64,000 nucleotides of DNA from CBDAQV01 sp965199335 (GTDB lineage Bacteria; Pseudomonadota; Alphaproteobacteria; CALMVH01). The position numbers were made by a program, and so were the translations under genes. Each line of letters starts with the position of its first letter. Position 1 is the first letter of the stretch. The notes under the pieces were generated by a model. That model had not been told where the DNA came from. It searched no databases and saw nothing but the letters and a program-made list of their open reading frames with translations. Positions 25,171-40,100 of the stretch are shown here, in pieces. Location of the stretch: the NCBI GenBank assembly GCA_965199335.1, contig CBDAQZ010000003.1, forward strand, positions 372,001 to 436,000, in the 5' to 3' direction.

Positions 25171-28100
25171 ATGACCGTTTTCTCCCAACGTCTGTTACTG
25201 AGCACGGCGCTGACGCGCGTGGGCGCGCTGGCGTTCGGCTTGGCGGCGTATGGCGGTCAGCCATTGGGCAGCGGCGAGGCTTATGCGCTGCCGCAACAGG
25301 GTCAGGTGGTGGGTGGGTCCGCGAGCATCGCGCAGGCGGGCCCGTCCGAGCTTGACATCACGCAGTCCTCGTCGCGCGCGGTGATCGACTGGCGTTCGTT
25401 CTCGATCGGAGCGGGTGAGACGACGCGGTTCATCCAGCCGGACGCCTCGTCGGTCGCGGTCAACCGCGTGACGGGTGTGGACCCCAGTTCGATCATGGGC
25501 CGCCTGACGGCGAACGGCCAGGTGGTGCTCGTGAACCCGAACGGGATATTGTTCGGCAAGGGCGCGGCGGTGAACGTGGGCGGCCTGGTGGCGAGCACGG
25601 CGGGCATCTCGACGCAGAACGCGATGAACGGGATCATGGTGTTCGACCGGCCGGGCCAGGCGGGTGCGACGATCCGCAACGACGGCACGATCACGGCGCG
25701 CACGGGCGGCCTTGTGGCGCTGGTGGCGCCCAACGTGGTCAACGACGGCATCATCAGCGCGAAGCTCGGCAAGGTCTCCCTGTCCTCGGGCGACAAGTGG
25801 ACGCTGGACCTCTACGGCGACAACCTGGTCAGCTTCGACGTGACGGACCAGGTGAACGGCAGCGTGACGAACGACGGCGTGGTGAAGGCTGGCACGGTCG
25901 CGCTGACGGCGAACGCGGCCAAGGGGATCGTGGGCAACGCGATCAACATGGGCGGCGTGATCGAGGCCAGCACCGTCCGCCGGGACGGTGGAACGATAAT
26001 CCTGGACGGCGGCGTCGACGGCGACGTGTCTGTGACGGGCAGGCTGGTGGCCAGGGGGGCTACGGGCGGCACGGTCGAGGTGACGGGCAACACTGTCGCG
26101 CTGACGGGTGCGACGGTGGACGCGTCGGGGGCGAAGGGCGGCGGCACGATCGCGATCGGCGGCGGCCCCCAGGGTAGCGGCAGCCTGCATCATGCCCAGG
26201 CCGTCACGGTGGATGCGGCGACGAAGCTGGTGGTTGACGCGCTGAGCCAGGGCAACGGCGGAGCGATCACGGTGTGGTCGGACGGCGCCACCGACTTCGA
26301 AGGCACGGCCAGCGCCAGGGGCGGCAGCGTCTCGGGCAATGGCGGCGGCATCGAGACATCGGGCCACGACCTGAACGTCACCGGCGGCCATGTCGACACC
26401 AGCGCCGCCAGCGGCGCCACCGGCAACTGGCTGCTCGATCCCTACGATCTCTCCATCAACGCCAGCGGCGCCAGTGCGATCGCCACCGCGCTGGCGACAT
26501 CCAACGTCACGGTGCAGACGACGGCGGCGACCTCGGGCACCAGCTCGACCAGCAGCTACGGCACGGCGATCAGCGGCGCGGGCGGCAACATCAGCGTCAA
26601 CAGCGCGATCGGCTGGAACAGCGCCAACAGCCTGACGCTCAGCGCCTACAACAGCATCCTGATCAACCAGAACATCACCAACACCGGCACGGGTGGCATC
26701 GTGCTTCGCGCCGACAACGCCGGCGTCGGCACCACGACCCTGGGTGCGGGCGGCGGCAGCGTCACCAACAGCGCGACGGTCAGCACCGGCGGGTCGGTCA
26801 GCCTCTACTACGACCCCAGCGGCGGCTATGCCAGCCCAAGCACCTATACCGGCCTGACCGGAACCGGCGGCGTGACCGCCTACATGCTGGTCGACAACAC
26901 GACCGACCTCGCCAATGTCAACAACATGACCGGCACTTACGCGCTGGGCGGGAATATCACCGTCAGCGGTTCGTTCCCAGGCATCGGGACCAGCGCCACC
27001 CCGTTCAGCGGACTGTTCGACGGCAATGGCGGCCTGGGCACCAACTATTCCGTCGTTGCAACAGGCGGTACGATTACCGGGACCAGCTATGTCGGTTTCT
27101 TCGGCTACAACAGCGGCACAATTCGCAATCTTACCGTAAACGGCGGGACGATCTCGGCAACGGCAAGCGGCGCTGCCTATATCGGCGGCCTGGTCGGCTA
27201 CAATACCGGTACCGTCGGCAACGACAGCTTCACCGGCACGATCCTCGCCGGCACCAGCGCTGCCTCCGGCGTAGGGGCAACCTATGTCGGCGGTCTGATC
27301 GGCTACAATACGGGCATCGTCAGCCTCGGCACGGCATCGGCGGCCATCACCGCCGGCACCGGCAGCCTGGATGTCGGTGGCCTGATCGGCTATGCGACAG
27401 GTACGAGCAGCCTGATCACCGGCGGCGTGGTATCGGCGGCGGCAACCATATCCGATGTCGGAGGCGGCACAATCGGCGGCTTCATCGGCAAGAACGATAC
27501 TGGCAGTTCGGCCATTGCGGGGACGGCGCTTGAGGCGGTGACCGGCGGTGGAAACTTTATCGCCGGTTTTGCAGGCATTAATTACGGCCTGATCTCGGGT
27601 GTAAGCGATAGCAACACGGTTTCGGTTACTGCCGGTTCAGCCGCGATCGGCGGAATCGTAGGTCGTAATTACGGCACGGTTATAAACGCGACATATAGTG
27701 GGACGGTTACTGGTTACATCCAGTCCGGCGGCGTCATCGGCTTCAATTCCGGCACGCTGACCAATGGGATTTTCTCAGGAACTTTTATCGAGCCGGGCGC
27801 AACGGCCTATAACAATGGCGGCCTGGTCGGTGAAAACCAGTACCTGATAAACGGTGGTACGGCTTCGGGCACGGTGTTGATCAGCGGTGGCGTAGGAAGT
27901 GAAGGTCTTGTTGCCGGCAAGCAAGATGCCGGTGCCACGATAAGCGGGGTTGCTGCCACAGGTTATATATCGACCGCAGCCGGCATCGGCGGCATTGGTG
28001 GCGCGGTCGGCTACAATCTCGGCACCGTGACGGCCACCTCGTTCAGCGGCACCCTTGTTGCCGGAAACTTCGCAACTGGCGTCGGTGGATTGGTGGGCGG

Positions 28101-31100
28101 CAATGCTACGGGACTTGCCAGCGGTACGGTATCGGGCACGATCACGGTCGGCACAAACGATCAGCAGGTGGGCGGCGTAGCCGGCTACAATAATGCCTCG
28201 CTGCTTAATAGTACTTTCAGTGGCACGTTAAGCGCCGGTACGGGTGGCAGCAGCGTTGGCGGCCTGGTAGGTTATGCCAGCGGTGCCGGCAGCCTGATTT
28301 CGGGTGGCCTGGTATCGGCGACGGCGGTTCTTTCCACGCCCGGGAGCACTGCCGTCGGTGGGCTGATCGGCGATAACGATACCGGATCCACGATCAGCAG
28401 CAGCACCGCAAACGAAGCCGTTAGCGCGGTCAAGAACTTTGGCGATATCGTCGGCCTGAACCTGGGAATGGTTACCGGTGTTACGGCTACGGGCAACGTT
28501 ACGGGCGGTAGCGGCGCGAGCAGCTTCGGCGGAATCGTCGGCGACAACTACGGCAGCGTCCTGAACTCGACCGCTACCGGAAACGTCTCCGGTGCAACCG
28601 CTTCGTCCAATATCGGTGGCGTTGGAGGTCTGAATTTTGGATTGATCGGTGGCGATACCGCTACCGGCACGATTACAACCGACGCCGGCGCCAACACTAT
28701 CGGCGGTATCGCCGGAATAATCAGCACAAGCGGGCAGATCGGCACCGTATCGGCCAGCACCTTCAGCGGCACCATCCTGGCCAACGTATCAGGCACGGCG
28801 GGATCCGCCGCTTCCCTCGTCGGTGGACTGGTCGGATCCAACAGTGGCGGCGTGGTCAATGGCGGCTCGGTTTCTGGAATTATTTCGGTTGGCTCCGCCA
28901 CCACCAGCGTAGGCGGATTGATCGGCCAGAATAATGGCTCCTTTCTGGGGGCCGGCACTTTCAGCGGCACGATCAACGCCGGCAGCGCCAGCAACGGAAT
29001 TGGCGGATTGATCGGTCGTGAACTGTCGGGTCTTACCCTGAGCGCCGGCACTTTCAGCGGCCGGATCAATGCGGGCAGCGCGAACACGGCGGTCGGCGGC
29101 CTGGTCGGGTACAACAATGGCGGCACCATAGCAGGTGGTACCGTCGCGGGCACGGTCGCAGCCGGATCGGGCAGCTATCAGGTTGGCGGCCTTGTCGGTT
29201 ATAGCGGCTATGGAACCGGCACAGTTACCCCCCAGATTATCGGTGGGATCGCATCGAGTACCGCCGCCGTATCAACGCCGGGAGGCACGGCAGTCGGCGG
29301 GCTGGTCGGCTACAACGATGTCGGCTCCACGATCGGAGGCGGCACCGAGACCGACACGGGCGCCGTGACCGGAACGAGCAATGTCGGTGGGATTGCCGGT
29401 TACAATGCAGGCTCGGTCCAGTCAGTCTTCTCATCCGCGACGGTAACCGGCGGCACGGGCGGAAATAATATCGGCGGCGTGATCGGCTATAATACGGGCA
29501 CCATCAACAACGCCATATTCGGAGGCACCGTTTCCGTACAGACCGGCACCAATGTCGGTGGCATTGTCGGCTACGACACCGGGTCGATCGTCGGCGGATA
29601 TGCCGAGAGCGTCGCTCTGATCTCGAACCTGAATGGAACCGATACCGGCGGCATCGCCGGCGAGGTCATCGCATCGGGAACGCTGAACAAGAATATCAGT
29701 AGCGCAACCGTAAGCGGCACATCCAACACAGGCGGCCTCGTCGGCTACAACCTGGGATCGATCAATACCGTTTCGGTAAACGGCAGCGTCTTCGGCACGA
29801 CGGCGTCGAGCAATATCGGCGGCGCCATCGGCCTCAATTCCGGATCCCTTATCTACGGCATCGCCAGCGGCGGTACAGTCAGCGCCGGATCGGGATCAAG
29901 CAACGTTGGCGGCTTTGCAGGTTCCAATACCGGAACGATGACACAATTCTATAGCACGGATTCGGTAGTGTCCGTGCTGTCGGGCGTCAGTGTCGGCGGT
30001 CTGGTAGGTCACAACACCGGCACGATCAATTACGGCTACTGGACCACGGATACATCCGGCCAGGCAACCAGCTCGGGCGGCGTCGGGGAAACGTCGGCGA
30101 CACTGCAGGGCACGATCCCGACCGGATTCGACTCTTCCTGGGCGCTCAACAGTTTCATCCTCTATCCCTATCTGACGGCAATCCCCTCGGCCGTCGTCGG
30201 TACGGCCATCGGGGATGCGGGCTCGGTTATCGGCGCCTACCTCAATGGCGTCTCGTACGGCACGGTCACGGCGGGTACCGGCGGCCTTTACGGCATCAGC
30301 ATCAACCAGATGCTACTGACGAGCGGATCCGATCTGGTAACCTATCTGGTCGGCGGGTCGGGCGATGCGGTCCGCGTGATCGGCGGCAGCGGCGTCGAGA
30401 CCGGACTGAATATATACAACAACGTTGTCACCGAAACCTCGGACGGCCTGCCGTTGACCGTGTCTGCGCTGTCCCAGGCCGCGGGCACACAGACCGCAGG
30501 CATACTCTATACGACAAGCGGCGGCACGGTCACGGCCAGCAGCGGTACCAAGATCGATCTGGAGGGCGGCACCAACACCATAACCATAGATAGCGTCCTG
30601 GTATCGACCGGCAGCGTGGTACTGAACACGACGACCGCGATCTCGCAAACCGGCGCGCTGACAGCGGGATCGCTGACGGCTACCGGCGGCGCGATAACGC
30701 TGACGAACGCGGCCAACAGCATCACGTCTCTCAGCGCGGTCGGGGCTGCGGTGAGCGTTACGGATCATGCAAGCCTCACGGTCTCGGGCCTGACCGCGAC
30801 CGGCGGGCTCACTCTCAGCGACTACGCCTCGATCAGCGTTACCGGCACGGTCAGCGTCGCGGCCAGCACCGCCGCCCTCCTCCGCGCCGACAATACCGGT
30901 GACGATACCGGAACGATCGGCTTTGGCGGTTCCGGAGCACTGGTCCTGGGCACAAGCGCCACGGCCAATTTGTATTACGATCCAGCCGGCGGCTATGCCA
31001 GCGCGGTCAATTACGTGCCTAATATAACGCTGGGCAGCGGCGCCACCGCTACTGCCTATATGCTGGTCAACAACGCAACCGATTTCGGCAATATCAAGAA

Positions 31101-34100
31101 CAACCTCGCCGGCACTTATGCGCTTGGCAACAACATCACAAGCGGTAGCTTCGCAAGTTTCGGCACCAGTGCCGCGCCGTTCACCGGCCTGCTGGACGGC
31201 AATGGCGGCCTGGCGACATATAGCCTCAGCGCCGTTACCGTCACGGGCAGCACTTTCGTCGGCCTGATAGGCGACAACGCAGGCACGATCCGCAACCTGA
31301 CATCGACGGCCGAGGTCGTATCCGCGCCCGGCAACGGCGCGAAATATGTCGGCGGACTGGTCGGCTATAATACGGGCACCATCGTCAACGACAGTTTCAC
31401 CGGAACGGTACTTGCCGGCACGACGGCGGTCGTTGCTTCCGCGGCAAGCTATGTCGGCGGTCTGGCCGGCTACAACAACGGATCCATCGGTACCGCGGTC
31501 ACGGTCTCGGGCACGATTTCGGCGGGTACGGGCAGCAATATCGTAGGCGGCTTGGTCGGTTACAACGCCGGCACGATCACTTCCGGTACGGTTCTATCGA
31601 CGACGGTCTTCTCGGTCGGTTCCGGTTCGAGCATCGTTGGCGGCTTGGCAGGTTACAATGCCGGCACAGTATCGGGCGTCACCGTGGCGCAAAACGTTAC
31701 CGCTGCCAGCGGCGTCGGCACTATAGGCGGTATCGTCGGCTACAACACCGGATCGGTGTCCGGCGAGAAATTCACCGGCACGATCGTTGCCGGCAGTGCC
31801 GCCAATAACGTCGGCGGACTGATCGGCAGTAACAATGGCACTTACGATGGTACCGGTACCGTAAGCGGGGCTATCACCGTGGGTGCCGGCAGTACGAATA
31901 CAGGTGGCCTGATCGGTTTCGAGGCCGCAGGAAAATCCCTGACGGGCGGCCTGTTCAACGGCACGATCAGCGCCGGGGCAAACAATCTCGCCGTGGGCGG
32001 ACTGGTCGGTTACAACAATGGCGGCACGATCAGCGGCGGCACAGTATCGGGTGTCATTACTTTGGCCTCAGGCAGCCAGAGGGTCGGCGGTCTGGTCGGC
32101 TACAGCGGTTATGGCACCGGCACGTCGGTCACATCGCAGATCATCGGCGGTACCGTCAGCTCGGCAAGCCTGTCGGCATCGGGCGGCACGATGGTCGGCG
32201 GACTGGTCGGATACAACGATAGCGGTTCCACGATCAGCGGCGGCGTTGCCAGCGAAGTCGTCACCGGCGGCCAGACCGTGGGCGGCCTGGTGGGTTACAA
32301 TGCCGGTACGGTTACCGCCATGACCAACACCAACCAGGTTTTCGCCAATAGCGGCGTTACCGCGCTGGGAGGACTTGCCGGCTACAACGCCGGTACATTG
32401 CTGGGCGACGGGTACGGCGGCACGATACTTGCTGGTACCGACGGAACCGCAGGCACAGTGGCGCTCGATGTCGGCGGGCTCGTGGGCTATAATACCGGCA
32501 GCATCGGCAACGGCACGCAGACGGTCGGAACCGTGGTCACCGCCGTCATCGGCACGGTGAACGCCAAGATTTCCGGAGCGGCCGCCGCAGCCAATTTCGG
32601 CGGACTGGTCGGCTATGCCACCGGCACTGCCAGCCTGATCACCGGCGGTCTGGTCGCCGCGACGACGACGTTCGTAAGCATAGGCGGTGGTGTCGAGCTC
32701 GGCGGACTGGTCGGCATCAATGCCGCCGGAAGTACCATTACCGGGGGTACGGCGAACGAGAACGTCAATGGGCATAATGGGGCGGGCGCGATAGCCGCCA
32801 CCAACGCCGGCTATATTTCCGGCGTCACCGCTGTGAGCGGAACCGTATCCGCAGGTTACGGTGTGGGTGGCCTGGTAGGCTTCAATACCGGTACGATCGT
32901 CAACAGTACCGCCGGCAACAGTGTTTTGGGACTGAACCTGAACGATGCCAATATCGGTGGGCTGGTAGGATACAATCAGGGCGGTACGATCCTCAACAGC
33001 ACCGTACTCTCGTCGAGCACGATAAACCTGACTCCGACCGATATCAGCGTCGGTGGATTCGTAGGGCAGAACACCGGCTACATTTCGGGCGCTTCCGCGG
33101 GAGGCACCATCATCGGCCCAACGAGTTCGACCTATGTCGGTGGCATAGCCGGCGCAAACTCGGGCACGATCACCGCCAGCACTTTCTCCGGCCTGATCTC
33201 GATCAGCAGCACCGGTAGTCTCGGCAGTATCGTGGATATCGGCGGGCTGATCGGCTTCAACAAAGGTACGGTCGGCGGCGGAAACGTGTTTTCCGGGACG
33301 ATACTGGCCGGAACGGCGGTCGCGGGCACGGCCATTGCCGCCAGCAATGTCGGCGGCCTGGTCGGCTACGAGAATGGCGGCACGATCACCGATGGCACCG
33401 TTACCGGTATCGTCTCGGTCGGCAGCAATTCCCAGGATGTCGGCGGCCTTGTCGGCTACAGCGGCTATGGCACCGGCACGTCGGTCACTTCGAACATTCT
33501 TGGCGGTACGGTGGTCGGTACGACCACCTTCTCCACCCCCGGCGGCACCGCTATCGGCGGCCTGGTCGGCTATAACGACGTTGGCAGCACGATCAGCGGC
33601 GGTACGGCGAACGAGGCCGTGAGCGGCATCGGCAATGTCGGTGGTTATGTCGGCTACAATGCCGGCGTGGTTTCGGGTATCACCGCAACCGGCGTTCATG
33701 TTACGATTGCCAGTGGCGGCTCTTATGCCGGTGGCCTGGTCGGCAATAATGCGGGAACGATCTCAGGCGACACGGTAACCACAGGTACAGTGACCGGTGT
33801 CAGTTCCAACCTGGGCATCGGCGAAATCGCGGGCGTCAATTACGGGATCGTCTCGGGCGTTACGGCCAGTGGCGGCACAATGGTGGCAACGGCCGGTTCC
33901 CAGATCGGCGGGGCGGTCGGCCTCAACCAGGGTACGGTTACTTCCGCAGTGGCTTCGGTCAATGTCACCCTGAGCGGCATAACCAGCTATGTAGGCGGTC
34001 TGGTGGGGTATAACCGCGGCTCCGGCACATCCGCCGTCGTTTCATATGGTACGGTCACCGGCGGTACTATTTCTGCGGGTGCGGCCGTCACCTCGATCGG

Positions 34101-37100
34101 TGGTCTGGTAGGACTCAACAATACGATCACCGGCACAGGCGCTTTCATTACGGGCGGCTCCGCTGCAAACACCATCATTGTCGGATCGGCAAGCCAGAAC
34201 ATCGGTGGCCTGATCGGCAATCTGCAGGCGGGCACGGTCACGGCCGGCACTTTCTCGGGCACTATCCTGGCAGCCACTGCCGTCACGACCGGGACGGCAG
34301 CCAGTTATGTCGGCGGGCTTGTGGGTTACAACCAGGGCACACTTACAGGCGGCACGGTAACCGGAGCCATTTCAGTCGGCTCGGGCGCACAGGATGTCGG
34401 CGGGCTAGTTGGCTATGCCACGGGGACAAGCAGCTTGATCACGGGTGGCACCGTGGCTGCTGCCGCGATCCTATCAACCCCGGCCAGCACCGCGATCGGC
34501 GGTCTGGTCGGCTACAACGATGCCGGTAGCACGATCAGCGGCGGTACTGCCAGCGAGGCAGTGACCGGCATCAGCAATGTCGGTGGCTATGTTGGCTATA
34601 ACGCCGGACTGGTGACAGGCGTCACGGCGACGAACAATGTCAATGCCACGGGAACCTCGACTGCGATTGGCGGGCTGATCGGTTACAATTCCGGGGTAGC
34701 TACCGCCGTCGGCGCCAACGGCGGTACAGTATCATCGGTGACGACTTACGACGATGGCGGCCTGATCGGCTGGAACGCGGGAACGGTCACGAACGCGACT
34801 GTTACAAACGTCACGGTGCTTGAAACATTTGGCCCCAATACGGGCGGCGTGATCGGATTGAATGCTGGAACGGTAGTTTCGGCTGTCGCTTCGGGCATCC
34901 AGATAACTGCTGGATCCAACGCCAATAATGATGGTGGGCTGGTCGGCTATAACAGCGCTTCGACCGCGGTAATCTCGAACTCGACCGTTTTGAGCGGCAC
35001 GATCTCGGTCGCGGCAGGTGATAATACTATCGGCGGCCTGGTCGGGCTGAACAATGGCAGCATTACAGCCTCTTCTGCCACGACGAACATAACCGGTGGC
35101 ACCGGGGTCTATAATGTCGGCGGTCTGGTCGGCGACATGAATGGCGGCAACAGCACGATTTCGGGAGCGGTCTCGGCTGCAGGCCAGATTTCTGTGGGTG
35201 CCGGCAGCTACAATCTGGGTGGTTTGATAGGCCTTAATCAATACGGTACTATCGGTAGTACAATCGCCTCATCGGTTTCGATTTCGGCTGGATCCGCCAG
35301 TTATAATATTGGTGGTCTGGCTGGTACCCAATCCTCGGGCCGCACAATACTGGGCGGCACCTTCAGCGGCACGATCAACGCCGGCTCGGCCAATACGGCG
35401 GTCGGCGGCCTGGTCGGCTATAATTCCGGTACGGTCGCCAATGGCACGGTATCGGGCGCCGTATCGGTTGGCAGCAACAGCCAGAACGTCGGCGGCCTGG
35501 TGGGTTATAGCGGCTACGGCACCGGTACGTCGGTTACATCGACGATTAGCGGCGGCACGGTGCTTGGGACGGCCACGCTTTCCACCCCCGGTGGCACGGC
35601 AGTAGGCGGCCTGGTCGGCTACAACGATGCAGGCAGCACGATCAGCGGCGGCACGGCGCTGGAAACCGTCAGTGCCGCAAAAACGGTTGGCGGTTATGTC
35701 GGCTTCAACGCTGGCCTAATCACGGGCGTTACGGCAGCCAATAATGTTACCGGCGGCACCGCCGTGGTTGGTGGATTGGTAGGCCAGAATCTAGCCACCA
35801 ATGCTACGGGATACGGGGTGATTAACGACGGTTTCACCGGTACGGTCTCGCTGGGTGCAAGTGTCAGCAATGTCGGTGGCCTGATCGGAACCAATGCGGG
35901 CGGCTATGCAACGGGTAACTCCGACAGCGGTACGATTATCGTTGGAACAGCGGCGACAAATGTAGGCGGAATTTTCGGGGCGTCGAACAGTTACTTTGCT
36001 CTGGGCAATACCTTCTCAGGCACGATACTGGCGGGCGCATCGGCACTCAATGTCGGTGGCATAGCAGGATCTTCCACCGGCGGTGTCGGCTCGACGGGAA
36101 CGGTTGCATCCACGGCCCTGATCTCGGTAGGCAGCGCCAGCAGCGATGTCGGCGGCTTCATTGGATTTATGCTAACCGGTGGGCCAATCAACAACGGCAG
36201 TTTTGCCGGCACGATCAATGCCGGCAGTGCCAGCACGGCGATTGGCGGCCTGATCGGCTACAATGATAATGGCACAATCCTCAACGGCACTGTGTCGGGC
36301 GCGATCAGCGTCGGCAGCAACAGCATGGATGTTGGCGGCTTGGTTGGCTACAGCGGCTATGGCACCGGCACCGCCGGAGTTGGAAAGATCAGTGGCGGCA
36401 CTGTGCTGGGCACCGCGACGTTATCCACGCCAGGTGGCACGAGCATCGGCGGCCTGGTCGGCTACAACGACGTAGGTAGCACGATCAGCGGCGGCACGGC
36501 GAGCGAAGCGGTCAGCGGCTTTACCTCCATCGGCGGAATCGCAGGCACGAACGCAGGACTTATTACCGGGATTACGGTGGCCAGCGTGGCCGTTACTGGA
36601 ACAAGCTCCGTCGGCGGCATCGCGGGCTATAACGCCGGTACGCTGGCAAATGTCGTGATATCCTCGGGTACCGTACTGGGCACGGGCTCCGGCAATTGGC
36701 GCGTAGGCGGCGCCGTGGGATACGACTTTACGGGCGGCATTGTTTCCGGCGTCACCGTAACCGCGAATGTAACCGCGACGACACGCGCGGGCGGCCTGGT
36801 CGGCGATGAGAACGGTTCGATGATCGGCGACACCTTTACCGGCGGCACCGTTTCGGCGAACAGCGATGCGGGCGGCCTTGTCGGACTTCTGGAACAAGGA
36901 AAAACGATCCTGAACAGCACCGTGACGAACGGTGTCGTACAGGGTGGCGCTTATATAGGCGGCATCCTGGGATACGGTTCGGGCAATGTCGGAACAGTCA
37001 ACGGGAACAGCTTCACCGGCAGCGTCGTCCAGACGGGTGCCGGTACCGATATCGGCGGCGTCGTCGGTTATTCGGGTTACTACAACATCCTGAACAACAA

Positions 37101-40100
37101 CTTCGCGGGCACGATATCGACCTTGTCGGGCACCAGCTTCGTCGGCGGCATCGCCGGCTATGGCGGTGTAAGCCAGACATTCAGCAACAACACCTTCGCA
37201 GGTACGATCCTTGCCGGAACCGCGGCAACGGCGGGTACCGCCGCCGCCGATGTCGGCGGCATCATCGGCGGCAATTACGGCGGCACGCTGGGGGCGGGCA
37301 ACGTCGTTTCGGGCGCCGTCAGTGTCGGCAGCAACAGCCAGAACGTGGGCGGCCTGGTCGGTTATAGTACCCAGACCGTCATCGGCACGGTAACGACTGT
37401 CGCCTCGATTTCCGGCGGCACGGTGCTGGGCACCGCGACATTGTCAACGCCCAGCGGCACCAGCATCGGCGGCCTGGTCGGCTACAACGATGCCGGCAGC
37501 ACGATCAGCGGCGGCACGGCGCTGGAAACCGTCAGCGGTCTGGCCACTATCGGCGGTTATATCGGATACAATAATGGCCTCGTGACGGGTGTGACAGCGA
37601 CCAACAATGTCACCGGCAGTACCGGCGTAGGAACAGTCGGCGGTTTGATCGGCTTCAACAATGGCATCGTTACGGCTTCGGGAGAAAGCGGTGGCACGAT
37701 CTCGCTTGGTTCGCTCGCCTCCGTCGTCGGTGGCGTGATCGGTTCGAATTCCGGAACTCTCACCGGGGCAACCGCAACCAACGTCACCTTGACCGCCCCT
37801 GCACAAATTGTCGGTGGCGTGGTCGGTCAGAACCAGGGCACGATCGTTTCGGCGACGGCATCTGGCATCCAGATTACCGCCAGTAGCCCGCAGATCGGCG
37901 GCCTGGTCGGCTACAATCGTAGTACCGGCGTGGTATCCGCCTCGAACGTGCTGAGCGGCACGATTACCGACATATCCAATGGCGCGCAGTTTATCGGCGG
38001 CCTGATCGGCTCCAACAATGCCGGCATCACCGGCGGATCCGCCGCCATAACGATCAATGTCGGTGCGAACGCGATCAAGGTCGGTGGCCTGATCGGTTAC
38101 AACGGCGGTACTTTCACCAACCTGGGAACATTCTCGGGCGCTATCTCGGCAGGCACGGGCGCTCAGCAATTAGGTGGCTTGATCGGCTATCTGACCAATA
38201 GCCAGACGTTGAGCGCGGGCCTGTTCAGCGGCACGATCAACACCGGTTTGGCCAACACGGCGGTCGGCGGCCTGGTCGGCTACAACAACGGCGGCACGAT
38301 CAGCGGCGGTACGGTTTCTGGTGTAGTGTCGGTCGGCAGCAACAGCCAGCAGGTCGGCGGCCTGGTCGGCTATAGCGGCTACGGCACCGGTACGTCGGTC
38401 ACTTCGAAGGTCAGCGGCGGCACGGTGCTTGGCACAGCCACCCTTTCCACCCCCGGCGGCACGGCGATCGGCGGCCTGGTCGGCTACAACGATGTCGGCA
38501 GCACGATCAGCGGCGGCACGGCCAGCGAGGCGGTCGGCGGCGCACAGAATGTCGGCGGCATCGTCGGCTACAATGCCGGCCTGGTGACGGGACTTGCGGC
38601 GACGAACAGCGTCACCGGCGCGGCGTCCGGCAGCGCGGTCGGCGGCATCGCCGGCTACAACACGGGCACGGTCACGGCCAGCACGTTCGGTGGCAACGTC
38701 TCGGTGGGCACGAACAGCTTCGCGGTCGGCGGGCTGGTGGGGCTGAACTACACCGGCGCCACGGTGGCGGGCGACAGCGGCACGGGCGGCGTGACGGCGG
38801 GCGCGGGCAGCACGTACATCCACGGCGGCAACCAGATCGGCGATGACCTGAACGCCGGCGGGTCCCTGACGCCGGGCCAGCAGGCGATCACGGTCACGGC
38901 CGGGGCGGCGACCACGACCTACGGCACGTCGGTCGGCGCGCTGAGCTATACGTCGTCGGGTACGCTCGAGAGCGGCGATACCTACGGCTCGATCCTGTCG
39001 GGCGGCGTCAGCGACGGCGGCGTCACGGCGGCGGGCACCTACGCGATCGGCCAGGGCAGCGTGGCGCTGACCTCGCCCTACGCGGCGCTGGACTACACGA
39101 TCACCTATGTCAGCGCCAACGAGACCATCAACAAGGCGACGCTGACAGTATCGGCCACGGCGGAGAGCAAGGTCTACGGCGCTTCCGACCCGACGCTGGC
39201 CTACACGGCGACCGGCTACCAGTACAGCGACGGCAGCGGCATATTCACCGGTACGCTCAGCCGTACGACCGGCGAGAACGTCGGCAGCTACGCCATCGGC
39301 CAGAACACGCTGTCGGCAGGCGGCAATTACACGATCTCTTACGTCGGCAACAACCTGACGATCACGCCGGCGACGCTGACGGTCAGCGCGACCGCCGAGA
39401 GCAAGGTCTACGGCGCGAGCGATCCGACGCTGGCCTACACCGCGACCGGCTACCAGCTGAGCGATGGCAGTTCGGTATTCACGGGTGCGCTCAGCCGTAC
39501 AGCTGGGGAGAACGTCGGCAGCTACGCCATCGGCCAGAACACGCTGTCGGCAGGCGGCAACTACACGATTAGCTACGTCGGCAACAACCTGACGATCACG
39601 CCGGCGACGCTGACGGTATCTGCCACGGCGGAGAGCAAGGTCTACGGTGTAAGCGATCCGACGCTGGCCTACACCGCGACCGGCTATCAGTTCAGCGACG
39701 GCAGCGGCATACTGACCGGCGCACTCAGCCGCGCCCCCGGCCAGAACGTCGGCTCTTACGCCATCGGCCAGAATACGCTCAGCGCTGGATCGAACTACAC
39801 AATCAGCTATGTCGGCAACAACCTGACGATCACGCCGGCATCACTTACAATAAGCGCAAACAACGCCAGCCGGACCTATGGCGCCGCCGACCCGGCTTAT
39901 AGCGCCGGATATTCGGGACTGGTAAACGGCGATACGTCCGGTGTCGTTTCCAATCTGCACTTTACCAGCACCGATCCGGCATCGGCATCGGTCGGTTCGT
40001 ACTCGATCCTCGGTTACGGCGCCACGGCTTCGAACTACTCGATCGTCTATACGAACGGCACGTTGACCGTGACACCCGCAGCATTGACAGTCTCGGCCAT

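Noticed and set aside
25195..26391. 398-codon minus-strand frame under the exoprotein N-terminus
   Set aside because: Arg/His/Ala-rich low-complexity translation typical of antisense in GC-rich DNA; the plus strand holds a proper signal peptide and TPS domain.
32068..33699. 543-codon minus-strand frame within the giant exoprotein
   Set aside because: Repetitive mirror of the GLUG repeats (ADQAAD-type sequence), without ribosome site or family match.
26797..38880. Possible CRISPR array because of regular short repeats
   Set aside because: Repeats are in frame, imperfect, lack unique spacers of uniform size, and encode the GLUG motif.
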